From NCBI GenBank assembly GCA_017745075.1, contig JAGIAD010000014.1:62001-126000 (forward strand): a stretch of DNA of 64,000 bases. Reading direction: 5' to 3'. The translations under genes and the position numbers were made by a program. This document shows, one piece after another, positions 1 through 7,697 of the stretch. Positions within the stretch are counted from its first letter, which is position 1; every line of letters begins with the position of its first letter. The notes under the pieces are model-generated. The model was given only the letters and a program-made list of their open reading frames with translations. It was not told the DNA's origin and did not search any database. The DNA is from Sphingobacteriaceae bacterium. Its GTDB lineage: Bacteria; Bacteroidota; Bacteroidia; Sphingobacteriales; Sphingobacteriaceae.

Positions 1-64
1 TTTTATCGCATAGGCGCTAGATTATATTACTGATGTGAATCTCCTATGTAGACCGTCTTATAAA

Positions 65-370
65 TCAATAGTTTTTTGGACTCATTTTAGTGTGCCTAAT
101 TCTTAATATTCTAATAATCTGATTTTCGTTACGATAAGATACCCGAAAGTGATGTTTTTCAAAAGCACGATATGTTCCATCGTTACCTCTTTTATATTCA
201 TCAATTTTATGTTTTTCAGGATATTGAATTATATTTTCTACTGCTTTGGTTAAATCATTTACAACCTTTATTGCATTTTTGGCAGATTCCTGGCTAATGT
301 ATTTGTAAATTTCTATTAATTGGTCCTGGGCCGTTTTAGTCCAGACAATTTTAATAAGGCTAACTACCAA
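65..370 (-). CDS. RelE/ParE-family toxin of a type II toxin-antitoxin pair
   Basis: A 101-residue basic protein with the ParE/RelE layout: an N-terminal helix pair (WTKTAQDQLIEIYKYIS), a basic middle and a C-terminal strand with RILRIRHTKMSP. ParE members poison gyrase and RelE members cleave mRNA on the ribosome; the sequence does not decide which. It lies downstream of the small antitoxin-like gene and overlaps it by 7 bases, the usual order for such operons. No ATG is available before residue 96, so the start is most likely the TTG at 368-370 inside the overlap, which suggests translational coupling. The family call is good; target and activity are inferred. Confidence 0.75.
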   Translation of the reverse strand: MVVSLIKIVWTKTAQDQLIEIYKYISQESAKNAIKVVNDLTKAVENIIQYPEKHKIDEYKRGNDGTYRAFEKHHFRVSYRNENQIIRILRIRHTKMSPKNY

Positions 371-591
371 CTTTTAATCTCATTTAATAATTCCTCATGA
401 GATATGTAATTGCCATTTTTAAACTCATTTTCAGCAGCTAAAAGTTCATGGTTATATTCTTCAATAGAAACATCCCTGTTTTCTTTCTTACCTTTTATAA
501 ATGCTTTAAGCATTTCTACTACTGAGGTTTTTTCAGTATCGTCTAATTGGGTAAAATAATTCAGCATTTCGCTCTCTAAGATGGTCGACAT
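364..591 (-). CDS. Antitoxin-like protein paired with the RelE/ParE toxin
   Basis: A 75-residue acidic, helical protein starting at ATG 589-591 and ending in the toxin start region. It has no recognisable DNA-binding fold; the C-terminal half (EYNHELLAAENEFKNGNYISHEELL) resembles the toxin-wrapping tail of small Bacteroidota antitoxins encoded before ParE/RelE toxins. The function is inferred mainly from operon order, size and overlap with the toxin gene. Confidence 0.65.
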   Translation of the reverse strand: MSTILESEMLNYFTQLDDTEKTSVVEMLKAFIKGKKENRDVSIEEYNHELLAAENEFKNGNYISHEELLNEIKSW

Positions 592-773
592 AACGAAGTT
601 TTATACTCAAATATAATAAAAATGATGTTGAAAGACAAGTGTTTATAGTTCCATTTGTAATAAGGATTATTGATGAAAGCGATTTTATAGATGCAAGGCC
701 ACATACAAATATGAGTCTCATACATCCTGGTCGCAAAGGAAGCCGATGGCAAGCTTCATCTATCTCTTAAACC

Positions 774-803
774 AAAAAAGCAACCCGTTATGGATTGCCT
801 TTT
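774..803 (-). terminator. Intrinsic terminator downstream of purA
   Basis: Read on the minus strand, an 11-pair stem (AAAGGCAATCC against GGGTTGCTTTT, with two G-T pairs and a 5-base loop) runs into a T-run (plus-strand A-run 774-779). It lies about 105 bases past the purA stop and would end the Fur-purA transcript. The rest of 592-907 contains no convincing gene. Confidence 0.6.
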
Positions 804-817
804 ATTTTATTTTTGTT

Positions 818-899
818 CCCGTCATTTCGACCGTAGTGGAGAAATCTGTTCCGATTGATCGCTCTTCTGGATATTCTGAACTGTGTTAGAGATGACGGG
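818..899. repeat. Interspersed inverted repeat of the GTCATTTCGACC type
   Basis: The ends CCCGTCAT (818-825) and ATGACGGG (892-899) are perfect inverted repeats enclosing a sequence with TTTCGACC and GAGAAATCTGTTCC. This resembles common Bacteroidota intergenic repeats; a degraded relative is visible near 58940-58995. It lies just downstream of purA. Confidence 0.5.
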
Positions 900-907
900 T
901 CTATATT

Positions 908-2188
908 TTAATGTAATTCCAAAGTTTGTGCCCTGTCTGGTCCAACTGAAAGAAATTTGATCGGTACTTCCAGTTCTTTTTCTAAAAATGCAATGTATTC
1001 GGTCAATTTAGCCGGAATTTCATCTACAGAAGTAATTTTGGTTACATCGGTAGCCCAACCCTCAATCGCTTTTAATACCGGTTTTGGTTCGATTGAAATA
1101 ATATCGTAAGGCATGTAATCAATTGTTTCGCCATTATATTCGTAGTGGGTACAAGCATAAATAGTATCAAAAGTATCCAGTACATCGGCTTTCATCATAA
1201 TTAATTCGGTTACACCGTTTAGCATGATGGCATATTTTAATGCAGGGAGATCAATCCAGCCACAACGACGGGCACGGCCAGTGGTTGCGCCGAACTCATG
1301 ACCTAAGGCACGCAGATTTTCGCCAACTTCATTATCTAATTCGGTAGGGAACGGGCCGCCGCCAACACGTGTGCAATAAGCTTTAAAGATACCGTATACA
1401 GCACCTACTTTGTTAGGGGCTATACCCAAACCGGTACAGGCACCGGCAGTAGTGGTGTTACTCGAAGTTACAAAAGGATAGGAGCCGAAATCAACATCCA
1501 ATAAAGTTCCTTGTGCACCTTCGGCCAGAACTGCTTTTCCTTCTTTTAAATAGCCATTAACGAAATGTTCACTGTCTACATGAGGGATGGCTTTCAAAAA
1601 TTCAACTGCCTCAAAGAAAGCAGCTTCTTTTTCTGCCAGTTCGTATTCGAAACCTTCGTAATGAGAAAGGATTTCGGTATGTTTTTCTACCAGTTTAGCA
1701 TAACGTTCCTTAAAATCAGGTAGTGTGGTATCGCCAACACGTAAACCGTTACGCCCGGTTTTATCCATATAGGTTGGGCCGATACCTTTTAAGGTCGAAC
1801 CAATTTTATTTTTACCCATGCGTGCTTCGTTTGCAGCATCCAGTAACTGGTGTGTTGGTAAAATTAAATGTGCTTTACGCGCAATTACCAGTTTGCCATC
1901 GGCAACCGGATCGTGACCAGCTTTTTTTAAATTATCAAGCTCTCTTTTTAAAATGATAGGATCGATCACTACACCATTTCCAATTAAATTCATGGTTTTT
2001 TCGTTGAAAATTCCTGATGGGATAGTATTTAAAACGAATTTTTTACCATCGAACTCTAAGGTATGTCCGGCGTTTGGACCGCCCTGAAAACGGGCAATAA
2101 GATCATATTTTGGACTTAGTACATCAACGATTTTTCCCTTTCCCTCATCGCCCCATTGCAGGCCGAGAAGTACATCTACTTGCGTCAT
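908..2188 (-). CDS. purA: Adenylosuccinate synthetase
   Basis: Joins IMP and aspartate with GTP to make adenylosuccinate, the first committed step to AMP; cytoplasmic homodimer. At 426 residues it has the normal family length. The GTP-binding loop WGDEGKGK lies near the N-terminus, followed by GGPNAGHT with the catalytic histidine, the IMP-site segment STLKGIGPTYMDK, and the C-terminal GTTTGRARRCGW region. It starts at ATG 2186-2188, 39 bases after the Fur-family gene, so both are probably on one transcript. Confidence 0.97.
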   Translation of the reverse strand: MTQVDVLLGLQWGDEGKGKIVDVLSPKYDLIARFQGGPNAGHTLEFDGKKFVLNTIPSGIFNEKTMNLIGNGVVIDPIILKRELDNLKKAGHDPVADGKLVIARKAHLILPTHQLLDAANEARMGKNKIGSTLKGIGPTYMDKTGRNGLRVGDTTLPDFKERYAKLVEKHTEILSHYEGFEYELAEKEAAFFEAVEFLKAIPHVDSEHFVNGYLKEGKAVLAEGAQGTLLDVDFGSYPFVTSSNTTTAGACTGLGIAPNKVGAVYGIFKAYCTRVGGGPFPTELDNEVGENLRALGHEFGATTGRARRCGWIDLPALKYAIMLNGVTELIMMKADVLDTFDTIYACTHYEYNGETIDYMPYDIISIEPKPVLKAIEGWATDVTKITSVDEIPAKLTEYIAFLEKELEVPIKFLSVGPDRAQTLELH

Positions 2189-2227
2189 TATTAAAAATTT
2201 AAGCTTGTTTTATTTTTATGTATTGAT

Positions 2228-2725
2228 TTAATTTGCTTTTAAATCCGCGGTTGCGGCTGCACTTTCGTTCACTTTTCTTGCCACGCTGCAATCAGAACAG
2301 AATCCGTAAAGATTCAAAGAATGGTGCTTGATATCGAACTTTAAAAGGTCTCCAACCATGGTTTGGATCTGGTGTATACGTGGATCGCAAAACTCTACCA
2401 CTTTACCACATTCAATGCAGATTACATGATCGTGCTGACGGTAGCCGTAAGATTTCTCGAATTGCGCCATGTTTTTGCCAAACTGATGTTTGGTCACCAA
2501 ATCACACGAAACCAATAACTCTAAAGTATTGTAAACCGTTGCGCGGCTTACGCGGTACTTTTGGTTTTTCATGTGGATATAAAGTGTTTCAACATCAAAG
2601 TGGTCGTTTCTTGAATAGATCTCCTCTAATATGGCGAAACGCTCTGGTGTTTTACGTAGATTTTTGTTTTCTAAATAAGCTTCAAAAATCTTGCGAACGA
2701 GCTCATTTGTATTTTGTTCAGACAT
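2228..2725 (-). CDS. Fur-family metal-responsive transcriptional repressor
   Basis: A 165-residue ferric-uptake-regulator protein: a winged-helix N-terminus (RKTPERFAILEEIYSRNDHFDVETLYIHM), the RVSRATVYNTLELL recognition helix, then a dimerisation/metal domain with HDHVICIECGKVVEF and FCSDC, giving two CxxC pairs for structural zinc. Whether it senses iron, zinc or peroxide cannot be told. A longer reading to a TTG at 2842 is possible, but ATG 2723-2725 fits the family N-terminus and a TAnnTTTG promoter box lies between the two. It is followed by purA. Confidence 0.9.
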   Translation of the reverse strand: MSEQNTNELVRKIFEAYLENKNLRKTPERFAILEEIYSRNDHFDVETLYIHMKNQKYRVSRATVYNTLELLVSCDLVTKHQFGKNMAQFEKSYGYRQHDHVICIECGKVVEFCDPRIHQIQTMVGDLLKFDIKHHSLNLYGFCSDCSVARKVNESAAATADLKAN

Positions 2726-2742
2726 AGTTTTTAAACTCCATC

Positions 2743-2750
2743 CAAAGGTA
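2743..2750 (-). promoter_or_regulatory. Candidate -7 box of the Fur-family gene
   Basis: TACCTTTG on the minus strand matches the Bacteroidota -7 element TAnnTTTG and lies 17 bases upstream of ATG 2725. No clear -33 TTTG is visible. Its position argues against the longer TTG-started reading of the downstream gene. Confidence 0.4.
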
Positions 2751-2899
2751 GTTAAATTGTTTGATTGTTCGAGGGTTAGATTGTTTAAATGTTGTAATAA
2801 ATGGGAGGTCAGGAAGACGGAGGTCTGAAGTTCAATCTGCAAACAGCGTGTAACCTGGCATCTCGACTTCCGACTTCGGTCTCCCGACTTTCAGGCTAA

Positions 2900-5107
2900 C
2901 TAGGCATCAAACCTCGTAACTCCGGTAACGCCTCTAACTTTTAATAAATTTTTAATCAGGTTTTCGAGGTGTTCGGTATCATTTACAAAAATCATGATTG
3001 AACCCTCAAATATCCCTTCGTTGGTATCAACAGTGATGGAACGCATGTTCACTTTAAAATCGGTAGAGATTACCCTGGTGATGTTATTAATTAAACCTAC
3101 GTCATCAATACCAACAATTTTTAAACCGGTTAAGAAAGTTAATTCTTTTTGCCTGTTCCATTTCGCTTTTACTACCCGATAACCGTAATTGGCCATGAGC
3201 TGCGCTGCATTAGGACAATTGGTACGGTGTATTTTAATGCCTTCGCTCACTGTAATGAACCCAAAAACATCATCGCCCGGTATCGGGTTACAACAGGCTG
3301 CCAGTGTATAATCAATACGCTGCATATCTTCACCGATCAATAAAATATCGGATTCGCCGCCTTTAATTTTATTCTTGATCCCGTCAACAGTAAGATTTTC
3401 AGGGCGTTCTGGTCCGCGGGCTTCTGCTTCTTTTTCGGTTGTCAGGTACTCCCGAATATCTTTCAGCTCGATTTTTCCGAGGGCTACATTAACGAAAAGC
3501 TCCTGTGTTGAAGGGAGTTTGAAGAAATAACTCAGCTTTTGGATATTATCGGTATTGTAGGTTATTTTTAATGACTTTAGCTTTCTTTCCAGGATTTCCT
3601 TGCCATTTTCTGCTATTTTGCGTTTTTCTTCCTTTAAAGATGATTTGATTTTTGATTTCGCCTTTGCAGTAACTACTATGTTGAGCCAGTCTTCTTTTGG
3701 TGTTTGCTTGCTCGAAGTAATGATTTCTACCTGATCGCCATTCTGTAATTTATAAGAAATAGGAACCAGTTTGTGGTTTACTTTGGCGCCGATACAGGTT
3801 GCGCCTACATCGGTATGTATCTCAAAGGCAAAATCTAAAGCAGTAGCCCCTAATGGCAATTGGATTAAAGCACCTTTTGGAGTGAAAATGAAAATTTCAT
3901 CAGAGAAAAGGTTCATTTTAAAATCATCAAGGAAATCCAGGGCGTTGGCTTCTGGATTACTCAACATTTCGCGTACTTTCTGGATCCATTGATCTAAACC
4001 GTTATCGTTACTCGATTCTTTATATTTCCAGTGTGCCGCAAAACCTTTCTCTGCAATCTCGTTCATCCGTTGTGTACGGATCTGAACCTCAACCCATTGT
4101 CCGCGTGGGCCCATTACCGTGGTATGCAAACTTTCGTATCCATTTCCTTTAGGTGAAGAAACCCAATCGCGTAAACGGTCGGGGTTAGGCCGGTACAGGT
4201 CGGTTACAATTGAATAAGCTTTCCAGCAGTCGGCTTTTTCATTTTCAGGTGCCGAATCCAGTATAATCCTGATGGCAAAAAGATCATAAACCTCTTCGAA
4301 AGGAATATTTTTCTTTTTCATTTTATTCCAGATGGAGTGGATTGATTTTGGCCGTCCGTAAACATCGGCTACTAAACCTTGCTCATGCACAATCTCGTCA
4401 ATAGGTTCGACAAATTTTTTGATGAAAAGCGCCCGTTCTGCTTTTTTCTCGTTTAATTTTTTTGCGATGAATTTATAGGTATCCGGATCGAGATATTTCA
4501 TCGAAAGGTCTTCCAGCTCCGATTTTATCGCATATAATCCCAAGCGGTGGGCAAGAGGGGCGTATAAATAAATGGTTTCTGACGCGATTTTAAGCTGCTT
4601 CTGGCGCGGCATAAAATCCATTGTACGCATATTGTGCAAACGGTCGGCCAATTTGATCAGGATCACCCTAACATCATCGGCCAGGGTTAGCAGCATTTTA
4701 CGGAAATTTTCGGCCTGTAAAGAGCTGTTGGTATCAAAAACACCCGAAATTTTGGTTAATCCGTCGATAATTTTAGCCGTTTTCTTGCCAAATTCGCGTT
4801 CAATATCTTCCAGGGTAATATCGGTATCTTCAACCACATCGTGCAGCAATGCACACACAATGGAGGTTGTGCCAAGACCAATTTCTTCGGCAGCAATCTG
4901 TGCTACGGCAATGGGGTGATAGATATAAGGCTCGCCAGATTTTCGGCGCATATCCTTATGGCTTTCGAGTGCCATATCGAAAGCTTTCCTGATTTCTTTT
5001 TTATCGCCCTTTTGAAGGGTAGATTTGCTTGCCCGTAGTAATGCCCTGTATCTTTTTAGAATTTCCTGCTTTTCCGCCTCTAAATCAATCACTAACTCTG
5101 TTTTCAT
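2900..5107 (-). CDS. RelA/SpoT bifunctional (p)ppGpp synthetase/hydrolase
   Basis: Makes and degrades the stringent-response alarmone (p)ppGpp. The 735 residues show the full-length Rel architecture: an HD hydrolase domain with H64, HD at 89-90 and ED at 93-94 (LLHDVVEDTD), a synthetase domain with YGRPKSIHSIWNKM and EVYDLFAIRI, a TGS domain (IFTPKGALIQLPLGATALDF), a CxxC-type insert (AACCNPIPGDDVFGF) and a C-terminal ACT domain. The intact HD motif suggests hydrolase activity is kept, as in SpoT/Rel enzymes rather than RelA. ATG 5105-5107 was chosen; the upstream GTG at 5173 would add 22 atypical residues. Divergent from the DUF4294 gene. Confidence 0.93.
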   Translation of the reverse strand: MKTELVIDLEAEKQEILKRYRALLRASKSTLQKGDKKEIRKAFDMALESHKDMRRKSGEPYIYHPIAVAQIAAEEIGLGTTSIVCALLHDVVEDTDITLEDIEREFGKKTAKIIDGLTKISGVFDTNSSLQAENFRKMLLTLADDVRVILIKLADRLHNMRTMDFMPRQKQLKIASETIYLYAPLAHRLGLYAIKSELEDLSMKYLDPDTYKFIAKKLNEKKAERALFIKKFVEPIDEIVHEQGLVADVYGRPKSIHSIWNKMKKKNIPFEEVYDLFAIRIILDSAPENEKADCWKAYSIVTDLYRPNPDRLRDWVSSPKGNGYESLHTTVMGPRGQWVEVQIRTQRMNEIAEKGFAAHWKYKESSNDNGLDQWIQKVREMLSNPEANALDFLDDFKMNLFSDEIFIFTPKGALIQLPLGATALDFAFEIHTDVGATCIGAKVNHKLVPISYKLQNGDQVEIITSSKQTPKEDWLNIVVTAKAKSKIKSSLKEEKRKIAENGKEILERKLKSLKITYNTDNIQKLSYFFKLPSTQELFVNVALGKIELKDIREYLTTEKEAEARGPERPENLTVDGIKNKIKGGESDILLIGEDMQRIDYTLAACCNPIPGDDVFGFITVSEGIKIHRTNCPNAAQLMANYGYRVVKAKWNRQKELTFLTGLKIVGIDDVGLINNITRVISTDFKVNMRSITVDTNEGIFEGSIMIFVNDTEHLENLIKNLLKVRGVTGVTRFDA

Positions 5108-5216
5108 TTGTATTTTTTGCGTAAAAATTGCGTCTAATTTCTGAATAAAACTTATATTAGTTTTGTGAAACACCTAATATATGAAATAACACCTAACTTT
5201 GTAAAAGTATAAATTT

Positions 5217-5831
5217 ATGAAATTTAAAGGGCTCTTTTTTCTTTGTATTGTAATGATTTGTAGCATTTCGTTACGGGCACAGGATCCTGTTGCCCCAATA
5301 TTCCCAAAATTGGGTAAAAGTGATACAATCAGGGTAGCCTCAACAAACGATAATGGTGTTATGATCCCTTGGATGCAGCTTAACGATGTAACCATTTATG
5401 CAGCAAGAATCTGGAAATCGCCGGCTGAACAGGCAGCTTATAACCGGCTAAGGTATAACGTGTTAAAAGTGATGCCTTATGCACTGTTTGCGAAACGCCG
5501 ATATGAGCAGCTCGAACAGGACATTGCCCGTACACCTGAAAAAAAAGAACAGAAACAACTGGTTAAACAGTGCGATAAAGAAATTAAAGACATGTTTAAC
5601 CGCGAAATAAAGGAATTAACAATTACCCAGGGGCAGATTTTAACCAAACTGATCGACCGTGAGGTGGGCAGAACAACATACGATATCATCAAGCAAACCA
5701 AAGGTGGTTTTGCGGCATTCTCTTACCAGATTGTTGCCCGTGTGGTAGGCCATAATTTAAAAAGTACTTACGATCCGACAGAAGATAGGGATATAGAATC
5801 GATTATCCGTACTTCAGGATTTTATCAATAA
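5217..5831 (+). CDS. DUF4294 family secreted protein
   Basis: A 204-residue protein with an N-terminal signal peptide ending near SLRAQD, then the DUF4294 pattern: WMQLNDVTIYAARIWKS, YNRLRYNVLKVMPYA and a C-terminal GRTTYDIIKQTKGGFAAF. The family is restricted to Bacteroidota and has no established function. A TAACTTTG box (5194-5201) sits 15 bases before the start. The glutathione peroxidase gene follows 7 bases after its stop, so these genes and bshB1 probably form one transcript. Confidence 0.85.
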   Translation: MKFKGLFFLCIVMICSISLRAQDPVAPIFPKLGKSDTIRVASTNDNGVMIPWMQLNDVTIYAARIWKSPAEQAAYNRLRYNVLKVMPYALFAKRRYEQLEQDIARTPEKKEQKQLVKQCDKEIKDMFNREIKELTITQGQILTKLIDREVGRTTYDIIKQTKGGFAAFSYQIVARVVGHNLKSTYDPTEDRDIESIIRTSGFYQ

Positions 5832-5838
5832 CATCATA

Positions 5839-6351
5839 ATGCAGGAAAGCATTCCGAATATTTATCCGTTCAAGGTTAAGCGAATAAACGGCGAAGAGCA
5901 GCCTTTATCCGTTTACAAAAATAAGGTGGTATTAATTGTTAATACCGCATCCGAATGCGGTTTTACACCACAGTTAAAAGAACTACAGCAGCTTAGAGAC
6001 GAAATTAACAGCCCTGATTTTGAAATCCTGGGTTTTCCAACCAACGATTTCGGCAAACAGGAACCATTAAACGGTTCTGATATTGCATCGTTTTGCGAAA
6101 TCAACCATGGCGTAAAATTCCCCGTTTTTGATAAGATCGTGGTACGTGGACCGCAGGCTCACCCGCTCTATCAGTTTCTGAGCGATAAGAAACAGAATTC
6201 AAAATTGAGTTCCAAACCCCGCTGGAACTTTCATAAATACCTTGTGAACAAAAATGGCGAACTGGTAGATTACTTTTTGCCCTTCACCAAACCATTGAGT
6301 TCAAAAATCAAAAAGAAAATTCAGCAATTGCTGAATCAAAATGCCCAATAA
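5839..6351 (+). CDS. Glutathione peroxidase-family thiol peroxidase
   Basis: Reduces hydrogen or organic peroxides using thiols. The 170 residues contain the peroxidatic cysteine C40 in NTASECGFTPQL, the Gln-containing loop FPTNDFGKQEP, and the Trp motif KPRWNFHKYLV. It is a Cys (not selenocysteine) enzyme; most bacterial members use thioredoxin. There is no signal peptide, so it is cytoplasmic. It sits 7 bases upstream of bshB1, a bacillithiol gene, hinting that both serve thiol redox defence; that link is inference. Confidence 0.92.
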   Translation: MQESIPNIYPFKVKRINGEEQPLSVYKNKVVLIVNTASECGFTPQLKELQQLRDEINSPDFEILGFPTNDFGKQEPLNGSDIASFCEINHGVKFPVFDKIVVRGPQAHPLYQFLSDKKQNSKLSSKPRWNFHKYLVNKNGELVDYFLPFTKPLSSKIKKKIQQLLNQNAQ

Positions 6352-6358
6352 TTACACG

Positions 6359-7075
6359 ATGAAATTAGATATTTTAGTTATTGCCGTGCATCCTGACGAT
6401 GCAGAGCTTTGCTGTTCAGGTACCATTTTAAAACATATTGCCCTGGGTAAAAAAGTTGGAATTGTAGATTTAACCCGTGGCGAACTGGGTACACGTGGTA
6501 CTGCAGAAACCCGGGACGAAGAGGCTGCAGATTCTGCAAAAATTTTAGGCCTGCATGCCCGCGAAAACCTCGGGATGCGGGATGGTTTTTTCCAGAATGA
6601 TGAATTTCACCGTTTGGAAGTAATTAAAGTGATCAGGAAATATCAGCCTGAAATTATTTTAAGTAATGCATTGGAAGACCGCCATCCTGATCACGGCAGG
6701 GCAGGCGACCTGGTTTACGATTCGGTATTTTTATCCGGTTTACCAAAAATAGAAACTGCAGTTGATGGCATTAAACAGGAAGCACACCGCCCAAGGTTAT
6801 TGCTGCAATATATCCAGGACAGGTATTTAAAACCGGATATTATTGTAGATATCACTGAACATATGGATAAGAAAATAGAATCCATTAAAGCCTTTAAAAC
6901 ACAGTTTTACAATCCTGATGTAGAAGGACTACAGACCTATATCTCGTCGCCAGAATTTTTTGAAAGCATGATCGGTCGTGCCCGCGAATTTGGTAAAAGT
7001 ATCAGTGCTACTTTTGGAGAAGGTTTTACTTCGAGAAAATTGTTGGGTGTTGACAATTTGTTTGACTTGAGGTAG
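6359..7075 (+). CDS. bshB1: Bacillithiol biosynthesis deacetylase BshB1
   Basis: Zinc-dependent LmbE-type deacetylase that removes the acetyl group from GlcNAc-malate, the second step of bacillithiol synthesis. The 238 residues show the metal motif AVHPDDAEL near the N-terminus, the TRGELGTRG segment and the second metal/active-site motif NALEDRHPDHGRA. ATG 6359 gives the family N-terminus MKLDILVIAVHPDD; the ATG at 6341 would overlap the end of the peroxidase gene. Third gene of the DUF4294-peroxidase-bshB1 run; a terminator follows. Confidence 0.92.
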   Translation: MKLDILVIAVHPDDAELCCSGTILKHIALGKKVGIVDLTRGELGTRGTAETRDEEAADSAKILGLHARENLGMRDGFFQNDEFHRLEVIKVIRKYQPEIILSNALEDRHPDHGRAGDLVYDSVFLSGLPKIETAVDGIKQEAHRPRLLLQYIQDRYLKPDIIVDITEHMDKKIESIKAFKTQFYNPDVEGLQTYISSPEFFESMIGRAREFGKSISATFGEGFTSRKLLGVDNLFDLR

Positions 7076-7135
7076 TCGTTTATATAGGCGACATTTTCTC
7101 AGGTTTTAATCAATAATTTTTTCCGTAATTGAAAT

Positions 7136-7170
7136 AAAAAAAGGCAAACCCTAATGGTTTGCCTTTTTTG
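7136..7170. terminator. Bidirectional intrinsic terminator
   Basis: AAGGCAAACC (7141-7150), loop CTAAT, GGTTTGCCTT (7156-7165), flanked by an A-run on the left and a T-run on the right, so it works in both directions. It separates convergent bshB1 (plus) and the LEA-like gene (minus). Confidence 0.85.
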
Positions 7171-7186
7171 CTTAAAAAACAAATGA

Positions 7187-7561
7187 TTAAGTATTGGCAT
7201 CAAGATTGCCTTTTATTTCACCAGCTTTAAAAGCAGCTTTAGTTTTAAGTTCATCAACTTTATCTGCAGCTTGATCTGCCAAATCTCTAGCTTTATCTTT
7301 CAGGTTTTCGCCCGTAGCTTCTGCATTGCCTTTAGCCTCACCAGCAGCAAATGCGCCTTTTGTTTTTAGCTCATCATACTTGTCTTCTGCTTTGTCTTTT
7401 AATTCTTCGGCTTTGTCTTTTACATTTTCCCATGTATCCTCTGCCTTGTCCTTAACGTCTTCCCAAGCATCTTCTGCTTTGTCTTTTAATTCATTAAGTT
7501 TGTTTTTTGCTTTATCGAAGAAACTTTCTTCTTGGCGCTGATTTTGATTTTCTATGCTCAT
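7187..7561 (-). CDS. LEA-like 11-residue repeat protein
   Basis: A 124-residue, highly charged protein without signal peptide or membrane segment. Residues about 17-60 repeat an 11-residue unit of the form KDKAEDxWExV, followed by two copies of a longer unit ending KTK(G/A)AFxAGExKGN. This amphipathic Lys/Ala/Glu pattern resembles plant LEA group 3 proteins, which are unfolded in solution and become helical on drying or on membranes. Stress protection is inference from composition. Starts at ATG 7561. Confidence 0.7.
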   Translation of the reverse strand: MSIENQNQRQEESFFDKAKNKLNELKDKAEDAWEDVKDKAEDTWENVKDKAEELKDKAEDKYDELKTKGAFAAGEAKGNAEATGENLKDKARDLADQAADKVDELKTKAAFKAGEIKGNLDANT

Positions 7562-7697
7562 AGTTAATTAAATTTATTGAATTAACAATTTGAACGGGGC
7601 ATGGTTTTAAATTTTTGATGACCCATGTTATTGGCAAAACCTTTGAGGCAAAAACAACAAAACCGCTATTTAATTGTTATGCTCAAAACGAATAATA

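Noticed and set aside
627..770. An open frame on the plus strand reading through VFIVPFVIRIIDESDFIDARPH
   Set aside because: It has no good start codon, no family resemblance I can name and stops after about 55 codons; it could be a decayed gene end, but the evidence is too thin.
908..5107. purA - Fur - RelA/SpoT as a novel coupled stress operon
   Set aside because: All are ordinary core genes in the same direction; a 174-base gap and a promoter box separate RelA/SpoT from the Fur-family gene.
7326..7541. Ser/Leu-rich plus-strand frame opposite the LEA-like gene
   Set aside because: The repeated codons of the LEA-like gene produce a repetitive antisense frame; no independent support.
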